NCBI GenBank assembly: GCA_905182985.1 | Contig: CAJJDN010000035.1 | Span: 1-64,000, forward strand | Origin: Paramecium sonneborni | Taxonomy: Eukaryota; Ciliophora; Oligohymenophorea; Peniculida; Parameciidae | Reading direction: 5' to 3' | Length of the DNA stretch: 64,000 nt | Part shown: one piece after another, positions 12,587-27,900 of the stretch | Layout of the letters: each line of letters begins with the position of its first letter | Position numbering within the stretch: the stretch's first letter is position 1 | Translations under genes and position numbers: made by a program | The notes under the pieces: generated by a model | Database searches by the model: none | The model's input: only the letters and a program-made list of their open reading frames with translations | What the model was told of the DNA's origin: nothing

Positions 12587-14021
12587 TCATTTTAATTTAT
12601 TCTGAAAAATAGTAGTAATTTAATAACTTATAGATTCTAAGTTTTTATAATTATCTACTAAATTTTTATCAGATTCTATTAACCATTCATCATCTAAACA
12701 TAATGTTTGGTTTTATTATAGAGGTTTTATTTAAGGTTTTTTTATTTCATCCGGCATAGTTCTCACACGAATATTAGAATGATTTTCACATTCGTTTGGA
12801 ATAATATATTCTGAATCTTCACTCATCTCATTTATTGAAACTTAACTGAACCCTTCTTTACTTTTTTAATCTTAAATAATCTTAAGAAAAGGCTGATGTT
12901 AATTCATCAATGATGAGCCAACAGTTCTGCGTTTTACAGGACTAGCAGATTAAGTCTTTAAATGGCTAAATTAATTTGATAATGAATCTTACATTATTTA
13001 ATTGGAAGAGAGTTTATCCAATTAAAAATTATCTTCAAATTATATAGTTCCGAAACGAGAAAAATTTGCTGTCTATGTTGTGTTTTATAAATCCCAATCA
13101 AACATAGTGTCTATTGTTATTTTCGAATTTTTAGCTGCTTACTAAAAAAGCTTAATTATTGCTGTGTAGTCTGGTTGATTTGCATAATTTAGTTTTCTTA
13201 AATATCTCCATAATTTAAATAATTTTATTACTCATAAATCTTTTTAAATTCAATTGGAAGATCATTTAATAATTCATTTGTTTTTAATAGTTTCATATCT
13301 CCTACTTATTCAATTTTTTAATCATTTGGAATATGCTTAATGTTTTACCAAGGTAATTTACTGATATTGAACATTATTTATACCCATATATAAAGTATAA
13401 CAAGACATAAAACATGGATTCAAGGTCATCTTTTCTACCTAATTCATTGCCTTTATGTGCTGCAATAGATGCATATCGAGAAGTACCAATAAATGGTTAT
13501 CTATCTTTAAATGGTCTAATTATATGAATATTGTACAAAATAGATCCATTTTTTTTAAGAAAAATTTTACTAATTCCAAAATCAATAAGATAGAATCTAT
13601 TATTTTCATCAATCATAATATTTTCAGGTTTAATATCTCTATGTAATACACCTTTTTGATGAATTTAGTAAAATAGTTCAACTAATTATATTGCTATTTG
13701 TAATGTAGTTTTTAGAGTAAATTGCTTTTATTTTTTTATCAAAGTTGATAAATCTTTAGATAATAGTTATAAAACAAGGATATTTAAATTATCTTCTTAA
13801 CCAGCATAAATAAGTTATGGTACCCCTTGTACACCTTCTAATCGTCTAATAATATCAATTTCTTTTTATAAAGAGTGATGATGTTCATTTTCAGGTTTTT
13901 CAAATTTAATAGCAACTTGTTATCCAGTCTTTTAATCAAAGGCTAACATCACAAATCCAAAACTACCAGAAGCTAGTTTACGAGATATGATAAATTGATT
14001 GTTAATTTTTAGAGATTTCAT
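12587..14021 (-). CDS. Casein kinase 1-like protein kinase
   Basis: The 461-residue product has the kinase domain at its N-terminus: glycine loop [11 protein letters not shown] near residue 15, catalytic loop [16 protein letters not shown], and the CK1-typical [12 protein letters not shown] and [15 protein letters not shown] motifs. [14 protein letters not shown] and IIKLF close the CK1 core. About 160 Gln/Ser-rich residues of unknown role follow. Introns are 13361-13383 (ends CAG) and 13206-13231 (ends GAG); the second restores the conserved EYLRKL block. CK1 kinases phosphorylate Ser/Thr in acidic contexts. The start codon is fixed by the adjacent glycine loop and sits 18 bp from the divergent ubiquitin-protease start. 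Confidence 0.92.
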
Positions 14022-14039
14022 ATAAATTATTCTTAATTA
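14022..14039. promoter_or_regulatory. 18-bp divergent intergenic spacer (shared promoter region by position)
   Basis: This is all the sequence between the start codons of the minus-strand CK1 gene (14021) and the plus-strand ubiquitin protease (14040). It is A/T only apart from one C. Both starts are well supported: the CK1 glycine loop is at residue ~15, and the protease has an in-frame helical N-terminus. At least one of the two promoters and 5' leaders must therefore overlap the other coding sequence. No specific element is recognisable. Confidence 0.5.
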
Positions 14040-17227
<3,188 letters not shown>

Positions 17228-18174
17228 TATATATACCTTAATATATACACATAATATCCTTAATTTAATCTAATTTATATTTTTTAGATTGATCAGATAA
17301 TCATTTAAAATTTTATTTAATTGTACGTATCTAATGCAATTGCAATTTCTCATCTTTATTTATTTTATTTTATTAATATTTTAAATATTTCTTAATAAAT
17401 TATTTTACTTAGTAAAATATTTAAAAAAACTTAATAATTTTGGAAGAATACATATTAAACTTTCTAAATCATCTTAAAAATCACTCATAGATCAGCTGAA
17501 TATTTATCAATTCATAATTAACTGTTGAATGATTAAAGGTTTTTATTTAAAATTCCCAAAAAATTATCAAGTATTTTTAATGCAAGAGTGCTCCACTTAT
17601 CATATTCTGCCATAACACTAACTTTTTAATTAAAAAAATGAAATTATGAATATAAAATCACTTAAAACAAAATTAAATAAGCTTTTGAAGAAGGCAAAAA
17701 CTTTGTGAGATAAAGATTAAAGTTAAAATATATTTCTTTAATTATTTTATGTAGATAATTAAAAGAAAAAAGGAATTATTATAAATTAAATTCCATAATG
17801 TAATGATAAACTAATTGTTTGCCATATGAAATCAAGTAAATGTAAAAAAAATTTAATTATGAAATCTATTAATGTATTTTTGTATCATTATAATTCTATT
17901 TTGGTATTCTTCGGATATGTATTGTCATTATTAAATATGTTACTAATTTAAATATGCGATAGAACTATTGCATATATGGTTAGGTTTAAATAATAATAAT
18001 TGCAAAAAAAAAATGCTATTGTCTTCTATAATTAAATTGATCTTAATAATATAAATTTTAAGTTATCCGAAAATACCATATTGACATAAATATAGAAAAA
18101 ATATACAAGTTAAAATTCTATTTTCAAGAGATTTCAACTATTTTAAATATCAATATTAAATATATCAATATCTT
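17228..18174. other. AT-rich spacer with weak minus-strand coding traces
   Basis: No confident gene. On the minus strand around 17480-17610 a short frame begins MAEYDKWSTLALKILDNF and stops after 34 codons. A second short frame (MSDFQDDLESLICILPKL) follows closely in another phase. They might be two exons of a small gene, but I found no intron that joins them without a TGA. The rest is low-complexity sequence. Confidence 0.35.
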
Positions 18175-18954
18175 ATGGACATACCTAAAAGAACAGAAAA
18201 TAGACCTCCCAAACTTCCTGTACCTAAATTCAGATTAATAGGTGCAGGAACTGATACACCGGATTTCCTTCCTCCTCCAAAATCTGAATAATCTTCCAAT
18301 GTTGCATTATCCTTGGATAATATGTCTGAAACTTCAATCGAAGAAACTAATGAATCTTACTTTGCAAGAAAGAGATATTCTGCTATCGTAGAAGAAATAA
18401 AAAGTCAGCTAGCTTTACTAGGATTGAGTGAAGAACTTTTAAAAATAGGGATCATGTTATTAAGACCTGAATTACTTGATGGATTGAAGTAAAAAAAATA
18501 CAATGCTATTGCAATCGCAATTATCATAGCCGCTCTTAAATAAGTTAATACACCGATAACATTAAAAGAACTTTTATCAAAAACCTCTGTTTCTGAAAAA
18601 TAAATCAAGAAAATTCTTTAAAAAATTAATAGTTCATATAATTTTGAAGCTATAGTATAATCATTTATCAGATAAATATCAAGTTCTCTTGGTCTAAATG
18701 AAAGATTTATAAGTTATTGTTTCTAAATGTTTAACGAAATAAAACAAAGAAATCTAATATAAGGGGAACATGAAAATGTCATAGCTGGAGCTATTATTAA
18801 ACTGTGTGGAGACATTGTATTTGCTGATAAAGGAGGAATAGTAGCATAAGTCATAGCAGATCATTCTAAGTGCAGTCTGGGACCTTTAAGAAATTTTCTG
18901 AAAAAAATTGAATCGAACTTGTCACTTGGTTTTTAAAATTAGAAGGACAAATGA
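18175..18954 (+). CDS. TFIIB-like protein with two cyclin folds but no zinc ribbon
   Basis: This is an intronless frame of 259 residues. After ~60 Pro/Ser-rich residues come two helical repeats. The first contains KKYNAIAIAIIIAALKQ followed by TPITLKELLSKTSVSEKQI, which parallels the TFIIB cyclin repeat (Ala-rich helix, then a KEI-type helix). The second contains ISSSLGLNERFISYCFQMF and VIAGAIIKLCGDIVF. No Cys/His ribbon is present at the N-terminus, unlike true TFIIB or Brf. A role as a divergent general transcription factor or TFIIB paralogue is inferred from fold similarity only. It is flanked by ~0.9 kb of gene-poor DNA on each side. Confidence 0.6.
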
Positions 18955-19825
18955 ATTTATTTATATTAAATAAGTTCAAATTATTTTATCTATTTTCCAT
19001 ACACAGTTTTTTTTGCAAGAAATTATTAAATAATAAATTTTACTATTATTTTTAGTATTGATTTTTTTATTACTTTTATCATTATATATAATTTATTCAT
19101 TTAAATAAAGTATTTAAGCTTAAAGTTCTTCTCTAGATAAGTTTTTAGTATTATAAAAGGATTAAATTTGGTTTTATAATCTATACATTTAGGAAATTTA
19201 TATTTAATGCTCTTTTTTAATTGGATTTAAAAAAAGACAAATAAATTTGAGCTAGGAACCATCATTTATCTTGTAGAAAATATCACGAATTGCTTATAGT
19301 GAAATATGAATTTATAACTCAATTTATGTGTAAGATTTCAAAATCTTATAAAATTAATCAATAATTTTATATGATTTAATTCTATAAAAAAATGATTAAT
19401 TTCATGAAGAATTAGTATAAGATTGAATGAAGTGTGTTAATGAAAAAATATTAGAAATAAAATTTATATTAATTTTCCAAATTTAAACAGCAAAAGATAA
19501 ATTTTCCAGAATTTTAATCATACGTTTATATATAAATTTATTATATTTATTAAATTTAATATAATCAAAAATTAAAAATTAAATTAATAATTAATAGTTT
19601 TCAATATTTTCTATTCCAATTTAGAGCTCCTTTTAGAATTCACTCATTCTTTTAAACTTTTAATTTTTTAAATATTAAAAATTCAGTCTTAGATATATTT
19701 GCAGGATTTAATATTGCTTAGTAAGAATTATAAATCGCTAAATTTTTAAATTAAATGAGATACAGAAAATAGCTTCAAATTGCTTATTTTAATTTAATTA
19801 ATTTATATTTTATATTTAATAAATA
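18955..19825. other. AT-rich spacer, nothing recognised
   Basis: This spacer lies between the 3' ends of the TFIIB-like gene and the Wee1-like gene. It consists of poly-A/T tracts and short chance frames. I searched by eye for tRNA-like T-arm sequences and spliced exons on both strands and found none. Confidence 0.4.
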
Positions 19826-21335
19826 TCAAACACTCATTTATCTTTTTTTAGTTTCCATAATTTTAATAAAATCTAATTATTATCTTAATTAATATCCTCT
19901 AATTTTTTCCCATTTAATGAATTTTTCTTTAGGGATATATATGTAAGGATCTTCTAAACAAGATTTTGCACTTAATCTAAAAATAGAATTAGGATTCATC
20001 ATTCTACAAATTAATCTCCTTAATTTAATAGAATAGAAATCTAAATAATTATAATTAGAGAATACCTGATCCAAAATCATTAATTGTCAAACCTTATCTC
20101 AATTTTAACCATTTATCTCCACATGAGGGTAATGTTTCACCTATCATAATTTCATAAATTGAAGCACCAAGTGAGAAAATATCTGATTTACTCAAATCAG
20201 ATTGAGCTGTTAACTTAAATTAAATAATTCTATACATTTGATAAAATTTCAGGAGCTAAATATCGAGAATCTCCTTCATTAATATCTTCTCCTTTTTTTA
20301 ATTATGTTAATCTTGATAATCCTAAATCAGCCAATTTATAACAGTCTTCAGCTTTACTGTATAAAATATTATCAGGTTTGACATCAAAATGTGTGATAGA
20401 TTATTCATGAAGGAATTTTAAACCTTACAGAATATCTTTCAAGATTTATTTGACTTCAAATTCTTCAATTCTTTAATTTTTTTCTCTTCTTGATTCCTAA
20501 ACAATCAAATATTTAATTACTTAAATAGAAGTGACATTAAAATTACAATATTCCATCTATAAATAATAATAACATCTTTCACTCCAAGCTGTATAATATC
20601 GTATAATATTTTTGCATCTTCCTTTAGCAGTCAAATAAGCTAATGCTTAAGCTTCATTAAGGGATTCTACTGCATCATATGATTTGCCGCATCCTTGAAG
20701 TTTTATACATTTAATTGCGTATATTTATTTATCAATATTATTTCTGCATTTATAAACAGTACCAAAATTACCATTTCCTATTACTGCCAATTATGTATAT
20801 TCATTATAATATCTAGATCTATCTAAAGTAGGACTCTCCTCTTCTGATTAATCTTCGATATCCATTGCCCATGCACTTGTCTAAATACTTTTTATAGCAC
20901 TCTTTTCAAATTAAAATATTTTAATTACTTTCTTTTTTTTTGGAGTAGCAGTACCCTATTTTTAAGCAGTTAATTCTTTATGTGATTTTGTTCCTTTGTT
21001 TTTTGGAGTGCTTGGAGGACTTTGTTAGATTTAATCTAAAGTCATTTGATTTTAAAATTTTTGTACTAAAGAACTTCCGATGTAATCATTTTCAGAAGTA
21101 CTTGGAGTTATGTGTGAATGATGATGTTTTTATTTGACTGGTGTTTATGTTTTGATAGGACTAATAATTTATTGTTATAGCTCTACATTATCTAGAGTTT
21201 GAATTATTTTTTGCCAGAATTATTGAATTGTTAAATTTGTTCATCAATAATTACTTTCTTACACAATTCTGGTTCCATTTATTATTTTTCTGGGGTACTG
21301 AATAAATTTCTTGCAAGAGGAGATTAAAAATTCAT
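19826..21335 (-). CDS. WEE1: Wee1-like protein kinase
   Basis: Introns 21161-21186, 20497-20520, 20214-20235 (ends AAG) and 20041-20065 give 470 residues. The ~180-residue N-terminus is Thr-Pro/Ser-Pro rich (ITPSTSEND, QQSPPSTPKNKG), fitting cell-cycle phosphoregulation. The kinase domain has the glycine loop IGNGNFGTVYKC, lysine motif YAIKCIKL, a Wee1-style catalytic loop HFDVKPDNIL, DLG in place of DFG (ADLGLSRL), and GDSRYLAPEIL followed by KSDIFSLGASIYE. These features are characteristic of Wee1/Myt1 kinases, which phosphorylate the inhibitory Tyr of CDKs. Intron 20497-20520 is a multiple of three without TGA, so its removal rests on consensus ends and alignment length. Confidence 0.85.
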
Positions 21336-21612
21336 TTCCAATTTGAATTTGAAAAATGCTACTTTTTATAATTAAATAATTTATGCTAAATAAATTGTAA
21401 TAAAAATTTTATTTATATTTTATGTATTAATATTAATCTGTATTTTAGATGATATCTGACAATATTAAATTGTCTTATTAATAAATTTATATTTATTTTT
21501 TCATTATTAATGAAAGATTTTTAAATTAATGATTTATAAGAGTCTAACTTAGAGAATATTCATTCATATTTCAAAATTTCATATTATTATTAAAATACCT
21601 ATATAAAATTTA

Positions 21613-22170
21613 ATGAATCGTTAAACAAATTAGCTTTCTCAGAATTCCTCGACACAACTTTACTATTCCTAGTATTTAAAGTAACAATAAGTGAGTCCAA
21701 TTGCAGAAAGATTCGTTGCAGACGAAGTTTAAGAGCTTAGAAAATAAATTGAATAACTCACAAAATAATTAGAATTCAAAGAATAAATGATAAGTGAAAT
21801 GAGGGCTCATTAAAAAATATTAATGAACAGATCATCTGAACCAACTCATTAATAAAAAGACATTTTAGTAGAAAAAATAAAGGAATTTGAGATGCGATTG
21901 AAAGAAAAAGAAGCTTAATTTCAAAATCAATTAATTGAAAATAGCTTGCTGGTGAAAGAAAACTAAAGCTTAAAATAAGAAATCATACGCTTGGAAAGTT
22001 TAATCAAAGATCCTTCAATACCAAAGTTCGTTAATTCAATAGTTGATCTTGTAAGACAGTGTCATCCCTAAAATCATTTTCCAAATTCAAAACCTGAATT
22101 ACGAGAGTGTTGGAGGTGGTTGAAAAAGATTCTCAATGATTATATACAGATAAAGCAACGTATGCATTGA
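21613..22170 (+). CDS. Coiled-coil protein, 185 aa (3' end uncertain)
   Basis: From ATG at 21613 the frame is open for 186 codons. Residues ~35-140 form a heptad-like coiled coil rich in Glu, Lys and Gln (ELRKQIEQLTKQLEFKEQMI). A globular-looking end follows (PELRECWRWLKKILNDYIQI). The TGA at 22168-22170 lies just inside a sequence resembling an intron donor (GTATGCATTG), and plausible coding texture resumes around 22220-22330 in another phase. The true C-terminus may therefore lie downstream. No family is recognised. The 277-bp region upstream separates it from the divergent Wee1-like gene. Confidence 0.65.
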
Positions 22171-23367
22171 TTATTTTTTTTAAATTATGAATAAAGATGG
22201 ACTTGAAACTATAATGATTTTTCTCCATCTTAAAGTTAAACTAATGCAAAAAAAGAGCAAAGAACTCAAACAATTGCTCAAACTTATTAAAGTAGCAATC
22301 AGAATCTGAAAAGATTAAAAAAAATATTTTTGCTATTGTAAATTTAGTTAAGGAAATCACCACAATTTGAAATGTAAAGATGAATTATATATCAAATTGT
22401 GAGGTACAAAAAATTTATTAGAGATATGTGTAGAATAATTTACTTTATACTTTTCAAATTTTTTTACAACAATAATAGATTTATTTCTTTACTTTCAGAT
22501 AAAAGACATAAGAAAAGCAAAGAAGTCAAAAATACAAGAATTATATTCGAGCTTTTTGTTTAAGATATTATTATTTAGAAATTATTTATATTTTATTACT
22601 TATGTGTGATAGTAGAATTAAACGCATTCGTGATTAAGGAGTAAATATGAATATATAAAAATAGTATTGAATTTTAAAATTTTTTATAAGAAATTTTTAA
22701 TCCTACAAAAATTTGAGCAAACCTGAGTTGATTTGCTTAAAATTTTTATGATCGGATTTATTTAAATAAGTTAAACTTCCTTTTTAATATTTATGAAAAT
22801 TACTGTTTTAAAATTTTAACAAAAAAGAAAATTGTAATAAGTTTCTTAAATGGTCTACTTGATCATTAAAAGGTAAAAATTGTATTTAAATTCTTTTACC
22901 AATCTCATTAAAAACCTAATATTCTAACATAATTAAAATCAAAAAAAAGGATCAAATTTATTATGTGTAAATTAAATAATAGCTTTAAATAAGCTCAAAA
23001 ATATAAATAAATTACATTGATCTCTATTTATGATTATTTATTTAAGTAAAAAGATTGATTAGATTATTTAAAACTTAAAATAAATTGATCCTTGCTTTTC
23101 ATCATCCATTAATAAATAAATATTTTTTTAAGAAATATCAATTTATATTTAATCAAATTCTCAAACCACTAAAAGATGGATATTCTCTGAAAAATGAATA
23201 TATTTTTATATAATATATAAAATTTGAAAAATCATTTCTTTTATAGGAAAGCAACTTAAAGTGAAAATAAAATTACATAAGACCTATTAGATTGATTGAA
23301 TTAATAATGAATTTAAAAAAAAAAGAAACATTAACATGGAGTTTTTTATTTTATACATAATGTACTT
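22171..23367. other. AT-rich spacer with a possible lost exon at ~22220-22400
   Basis: A segment near 22220-22330 reads SPSQSQTNAKKEQRTQ and continues for some 30 residues in a frame different from the preceding coiled-coil gene. A TGA separates it from any upstream start in that phase. It may be a missed exon or a decayed gene end. From ~22430 to 23367 I see only A/T-rich sequence without coding signal. Confidence 0.4.
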
Positions 23368-24858
23368 TCATTACTATTTCACCTTCTTGAATTAAGAGTT
23401 TTATGGTAGATCTGATGTTGGTTATCTTTTATCTTCTCCTTTTTAAAATTTCTACATCCATGTAGCACCTTAAGGTTAAAAGTCTGCCTCTTCTTAATAT
23501 TATGCTTAAGAGGAAACTGGCCTAGCTTTTCCTCTTTATGGAGCTTTCACATCTCTATAATTAACTCCTTCTTCTAGTTAATGGACTCTTTTTTCTAAGA
23601 AGGTTTTGTTAGTAATACCAAATTCAGCATCTTATCCCTCACCTAAAATAATTTAATAAAAAATTATACCTAAAGCATCATATCTAATACATAAGGCTGT
23701 TTTAGCTGCTAATGTTCTGGAAACTTTACCTTTTAATTTAGCTGGAGCACTTCCAACTAAACTAGCTTAAAAGATTAATCCATATTTTGGTGTGTTATGT
23801 TTGGTTCTAATAGCTTTAAAAAGTGCTTTTTCAGCTCCTAAAATTTAAACTGTAGATGCTGGATATTTAGCTAGATTAACTAGTGATCCAGCATGAGAAA
23901 TTAATCTTGCTCCTACTAATTCTCCAACCATTGTTGTAAGATTTGGGGCTATAGCTTACATTCTGTTTTTTAAATATTCTGATAATTAAGCTCTGTAATC
24001 AGTTAACTCAATAACTTAATCAGCCAAACATAAAATAAATTTTTCATCTTCTACTGTGATTTCAGTTCCGAAAGATACTTCTGCAGCTTATTTGACATCT
24101 GCTTCTAAATTATCTGGTAAGATGCCAGAAAGATCAGTTTAACTTGTTTTTATCCTCATACCTATGGCTTTAACAACCTTAGCATATATCAAATTATCAG
24201 TAATTATTTTGCCTAATTCTGGGAAATGCCATCCAAACCATTCTCTGAGTCTCATCATGTAATTATTAATTTCTTTATCTAAATCATCAAGAAGAGCAAT
24301 AGCTTGTATAATCATGGTGTCGACTTTTTCAGTTGAAAATTTTAATTTATATCTAGAAAGACCATGAGCTAAACCTAGTGTCATGCTTTTAAGTTCAGCT
24401 TCAGAAAGACCTTCAATTAAATTGGTTAGTTATGATTTAATGCCTCTAAACAATTATTCAGTAACTGGAGTTTGAATGCAATTCAATCCTAACTACTCTT
24501 GAAGCTATTTAGCAAGTTTTTTATCCTGAACTATATTTATATATAAATTTATTGATACCTGCAATTTAATCTTAAACTTCTTATGAAATAACATTCTTTT
24601 CCAAAAATTTAGTGAGTTTCTTTGGAATCTTACCATTAATAAGCTTACTAGTGGCTATAAGAGCTTCTTATGTGTCCTTAAATTGTTGGAAAGCAAATGG
24701 TGTAATCCTATATTGATAATATATATATGTGCTTACAATTTTTTAGCTTGCTTCTCATTTTGCAAGTAATCATAGATATTTTCAATTTTATTAAGTGCCT
24801 TAGTGTTAGCAACTTGAAAGAGAGCAAAACCAGCAGGAGTCTCAATTAATATTAACAT
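23368..24858 (-). CDS. NOP58: Nucleolar protein 58 (box C/D snoRNP core protein)
   Basis: Introns 24708-24736 and 24531-24558 leave 477 residues. It begins [16 protein letters not shown], the NOP5/NOP58 N-terminal domain. The central Nop domain includes [38 protein letters not shown] and [20 protein letters not shown], then [17 protein letters not shown]. The protein binds box C/D snoRNAs with fibrillarin and NOP56 and guides rRNA 2'-O-methylation in the nucleolus. The C-terminal tail after the Nop domain is short and Gln-rich with only a weak KKV-type basic end, shorter than the KKE/D tails of animals and yeast. The start is 44 bp from the divergent dynein start. Confidence 0.95.
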
Positions 24859-24902
24859 ATTTAAATATTTATGAATCTCTGTCCATATATTAATAATTTA
24901 TT

Positions 24903-27900
24903 ATGGATAGTGACAATAATAAACGTTTCAATTTTGATCACCTTTCTCAAAGATAGCTTAAGAATAGACTTTATAAAAACATTAATCGTTATGATCCTAG
25001 CGAACGAAAACATACTTAACCACTATCCAATGCATCAAAACCTTATTTGATACCAAAAATTTCAAAATAGAGATTGGAACCAATTACATCAGCTTAAGCA
25101 ACTTTAGGCGTAACAATTTAATAAGGTAGAATTCTTCTTGATCAATCTGCATATTAATCAGGCAAAAGTATTTGTTGTCATTACTAACTCAAGACATAAG
25201 AAATGATACTTCTTTTGCTCAAGATCACTTTAAAAAACCTAAGAATTTATCTCCTCTGGATCATAGACTATAAAGTGATTATGGAATGAGTATTTTGGAT
25301 GATGTATAGAATCCTAATTCTTCAGTCAATGACTCTATCATTAATCTATTTTAGTTCCAAGACAAAAAAAAAGATGCATCAATCTTAAAAAAATAAAAAA
25401 AGAAATAATAATAACAATCTTATTTATCTCCTTTAGATTTTATTTACTTAATTAGAACAGATCCAGAAATGGCTGATTAGTTTTGTTATTTAAATAAAAG
25501 AGATCATGCTTATGATTATGAAATAGTTGAATTTGAAGATCGAAATGTTAAAGAATATATGACTATAAGTGCTAGAGGAATTACTTATTATCAAAATGAA
25601 GAAGCCACTTTTCTAACTATTGAAGAATGGTAAAGAGAAGCTAATCTCTTTTAAGATTTATTAAAGATAGATTTCTTTAGAAAATACAAATTATGGAAAA
25701 ACTTCTTTTTATGGAAAAGATTAATGAGAAAAAAAATATTAGCTAAAAATTAAGAATTGATGGTCTCTAATATGTTTACAACAGATAAATAATTAAGAAT
25801 TACTTTATTAGAAGTGAAAAGAAAATGTTAATAAATGGCATCTGAAATTAGATTTTTAGACACATCTACTACTATTCCTTAAACTCTTGAAAATTTTAAA
25901 TTAAAATAAGAAAAACATCTTATGTCAAATATGGATAAATAATTTGATTCATATGAGAATTAGATATAACAAATAATAATAGAATGTTGTTAAAAATCAT
26001 TAATAAATTTTAAGGAAACTCATCGTATTCCATTATAAGAGGATGATGATGAAGAAAGAGCTACCCTATTAGTAGGTGATGAGTCTGGAAAAGAGATGCC
26101 ATTTACAACTGAAGCTACTATAAGAACTCATTTTAAAAGACTTAGGAAATTTGTAAAATATCTTGATTATGTTATAATTGATGCTAAATTACAAATGATG
26201 CAAAATTCAGTTGAACATATTGTAAAATAAATCAGAGATTTCAATAAATAATATCGGCAAACCTCTGGTGGTAAAAGAAAAGGATATTATGGAAAGGGTT
26301 CTCCATAATGTTGGATAATTTTTGAAGCTGTTGGTAAAGGAGAAAGTATATCTTTCAATACTTTAAGAGAATAGCTATTTAGTATATTTGAAAGTGTTAT
26401 TAATAATAGTGTAATACGTATAACAACAAGACATAAAGAGATGTTATCTTTACCTGAGTTACAACAATATATATAAGATGAAAGTAATTAATAATTTGAA
26501 AAAGTTGATATTAAGTCTATTATTACAGGGAGTGAAAATTTTTAAAATTTATGTGGTTTAATGAGAAGAGAATTGGAAGTGGTATTTGATCATCTTGAAT
26601 AGTATGCTAATAAATTAAAACCATTTTTAAAATGGTATGTAGAAAATACAGCAATAAATATTGAAAATTAATTCAAAAATAAAGATGTTGATGAATATCG
26701 AAATGCGATTAATCGATATAAAAAGTAAGATCATTAATTTCAAGAAATGGAACCCACTTAAGAAATTGGAATGATTTTATTTGATAATCATAAATTGAAG
26801 GCAAAAATTAAATCAAGTGCAATGAATTGCATTTTAGAATTATATAGATTTATACCAGATTATATGTATAAAAAAGCAATACTATTTACAAATAAAACTG
26901 CTTAATTATATTCTACAATAGCAGTTTCTCCTATCACTGTAGAGTAATTTGTAAATTATATGGAAGCTGTGAATGTAATCAATAATTAGTTTGAAGATTT
27001 GAGTAATGCCTCTTAAGAAGTCACTTCAATGGCCTTATTGATGGATGAGTTAAAGATTAAGATACAAGATTAGCATAAATAAAAATTTGGAGAATGTATT
27101 TAATAAGTTAATTAATTGCGTAAGAAAGTAGATGATGCGATGGTTAATTATGATTAAAATTTAAATAAATTTAGAAAAGATATGGAGAGAATGATTCCAT
27201 AAGTAGATAGTACAGTAAAAGATTTAAGTGAAAGAGTATCAGAATAATAATTGAGTTCTTTAGCATCAGATTTGAGTGATATGATAACATTTGTGACAGG
27301 AATCAGAAAATAAGTAGATGAGTTAAAAATACATGCTAAAAAATTAAATGATTATTAAATAGCATTAAATATGGAATATACACCATTTGAGAAATTAGAG
27401 ATTTTTAATCATGAATTTACATTATTAGAGAGATTATGGTGTGGGAGAAACGAATGGATTTAAAATTACTCTTCTTGGTTAAAATAACATTTTACTGAAA
27501 TTAATTTAGATGAAATGAACAATACAATTGAAAAATTATAAAAGGTTGCTAATTTATGTGCAAAAGAATTAGATAAAAATGAAGTAGCAAGAGTATTTAA
27601 GTCAGATATTGAAGGTTTCAAAGGAGTTTCTCAAGTACTTTAAGCATTAAAAGATCCAGCAATATCTGATAAATAATGGAATTAAATTAGAACTTTAATT
27701 TTAGAAAATTAATAATTATTTAAAGAGCCAATTTTAGATCCATTTACTCCTTTAGATGATTTAAAGTATAATATTTAATGGATTACTCAGATTGGATTAG
27801 ATTAAATAAAAGATAAGTTAAGTGAAATTGCCTTAAGAGCAGCAAAAGAAATAGAATTAGTTAAAATGTTAGAATAAGTAGAATCTATTTGGAGATCAGC

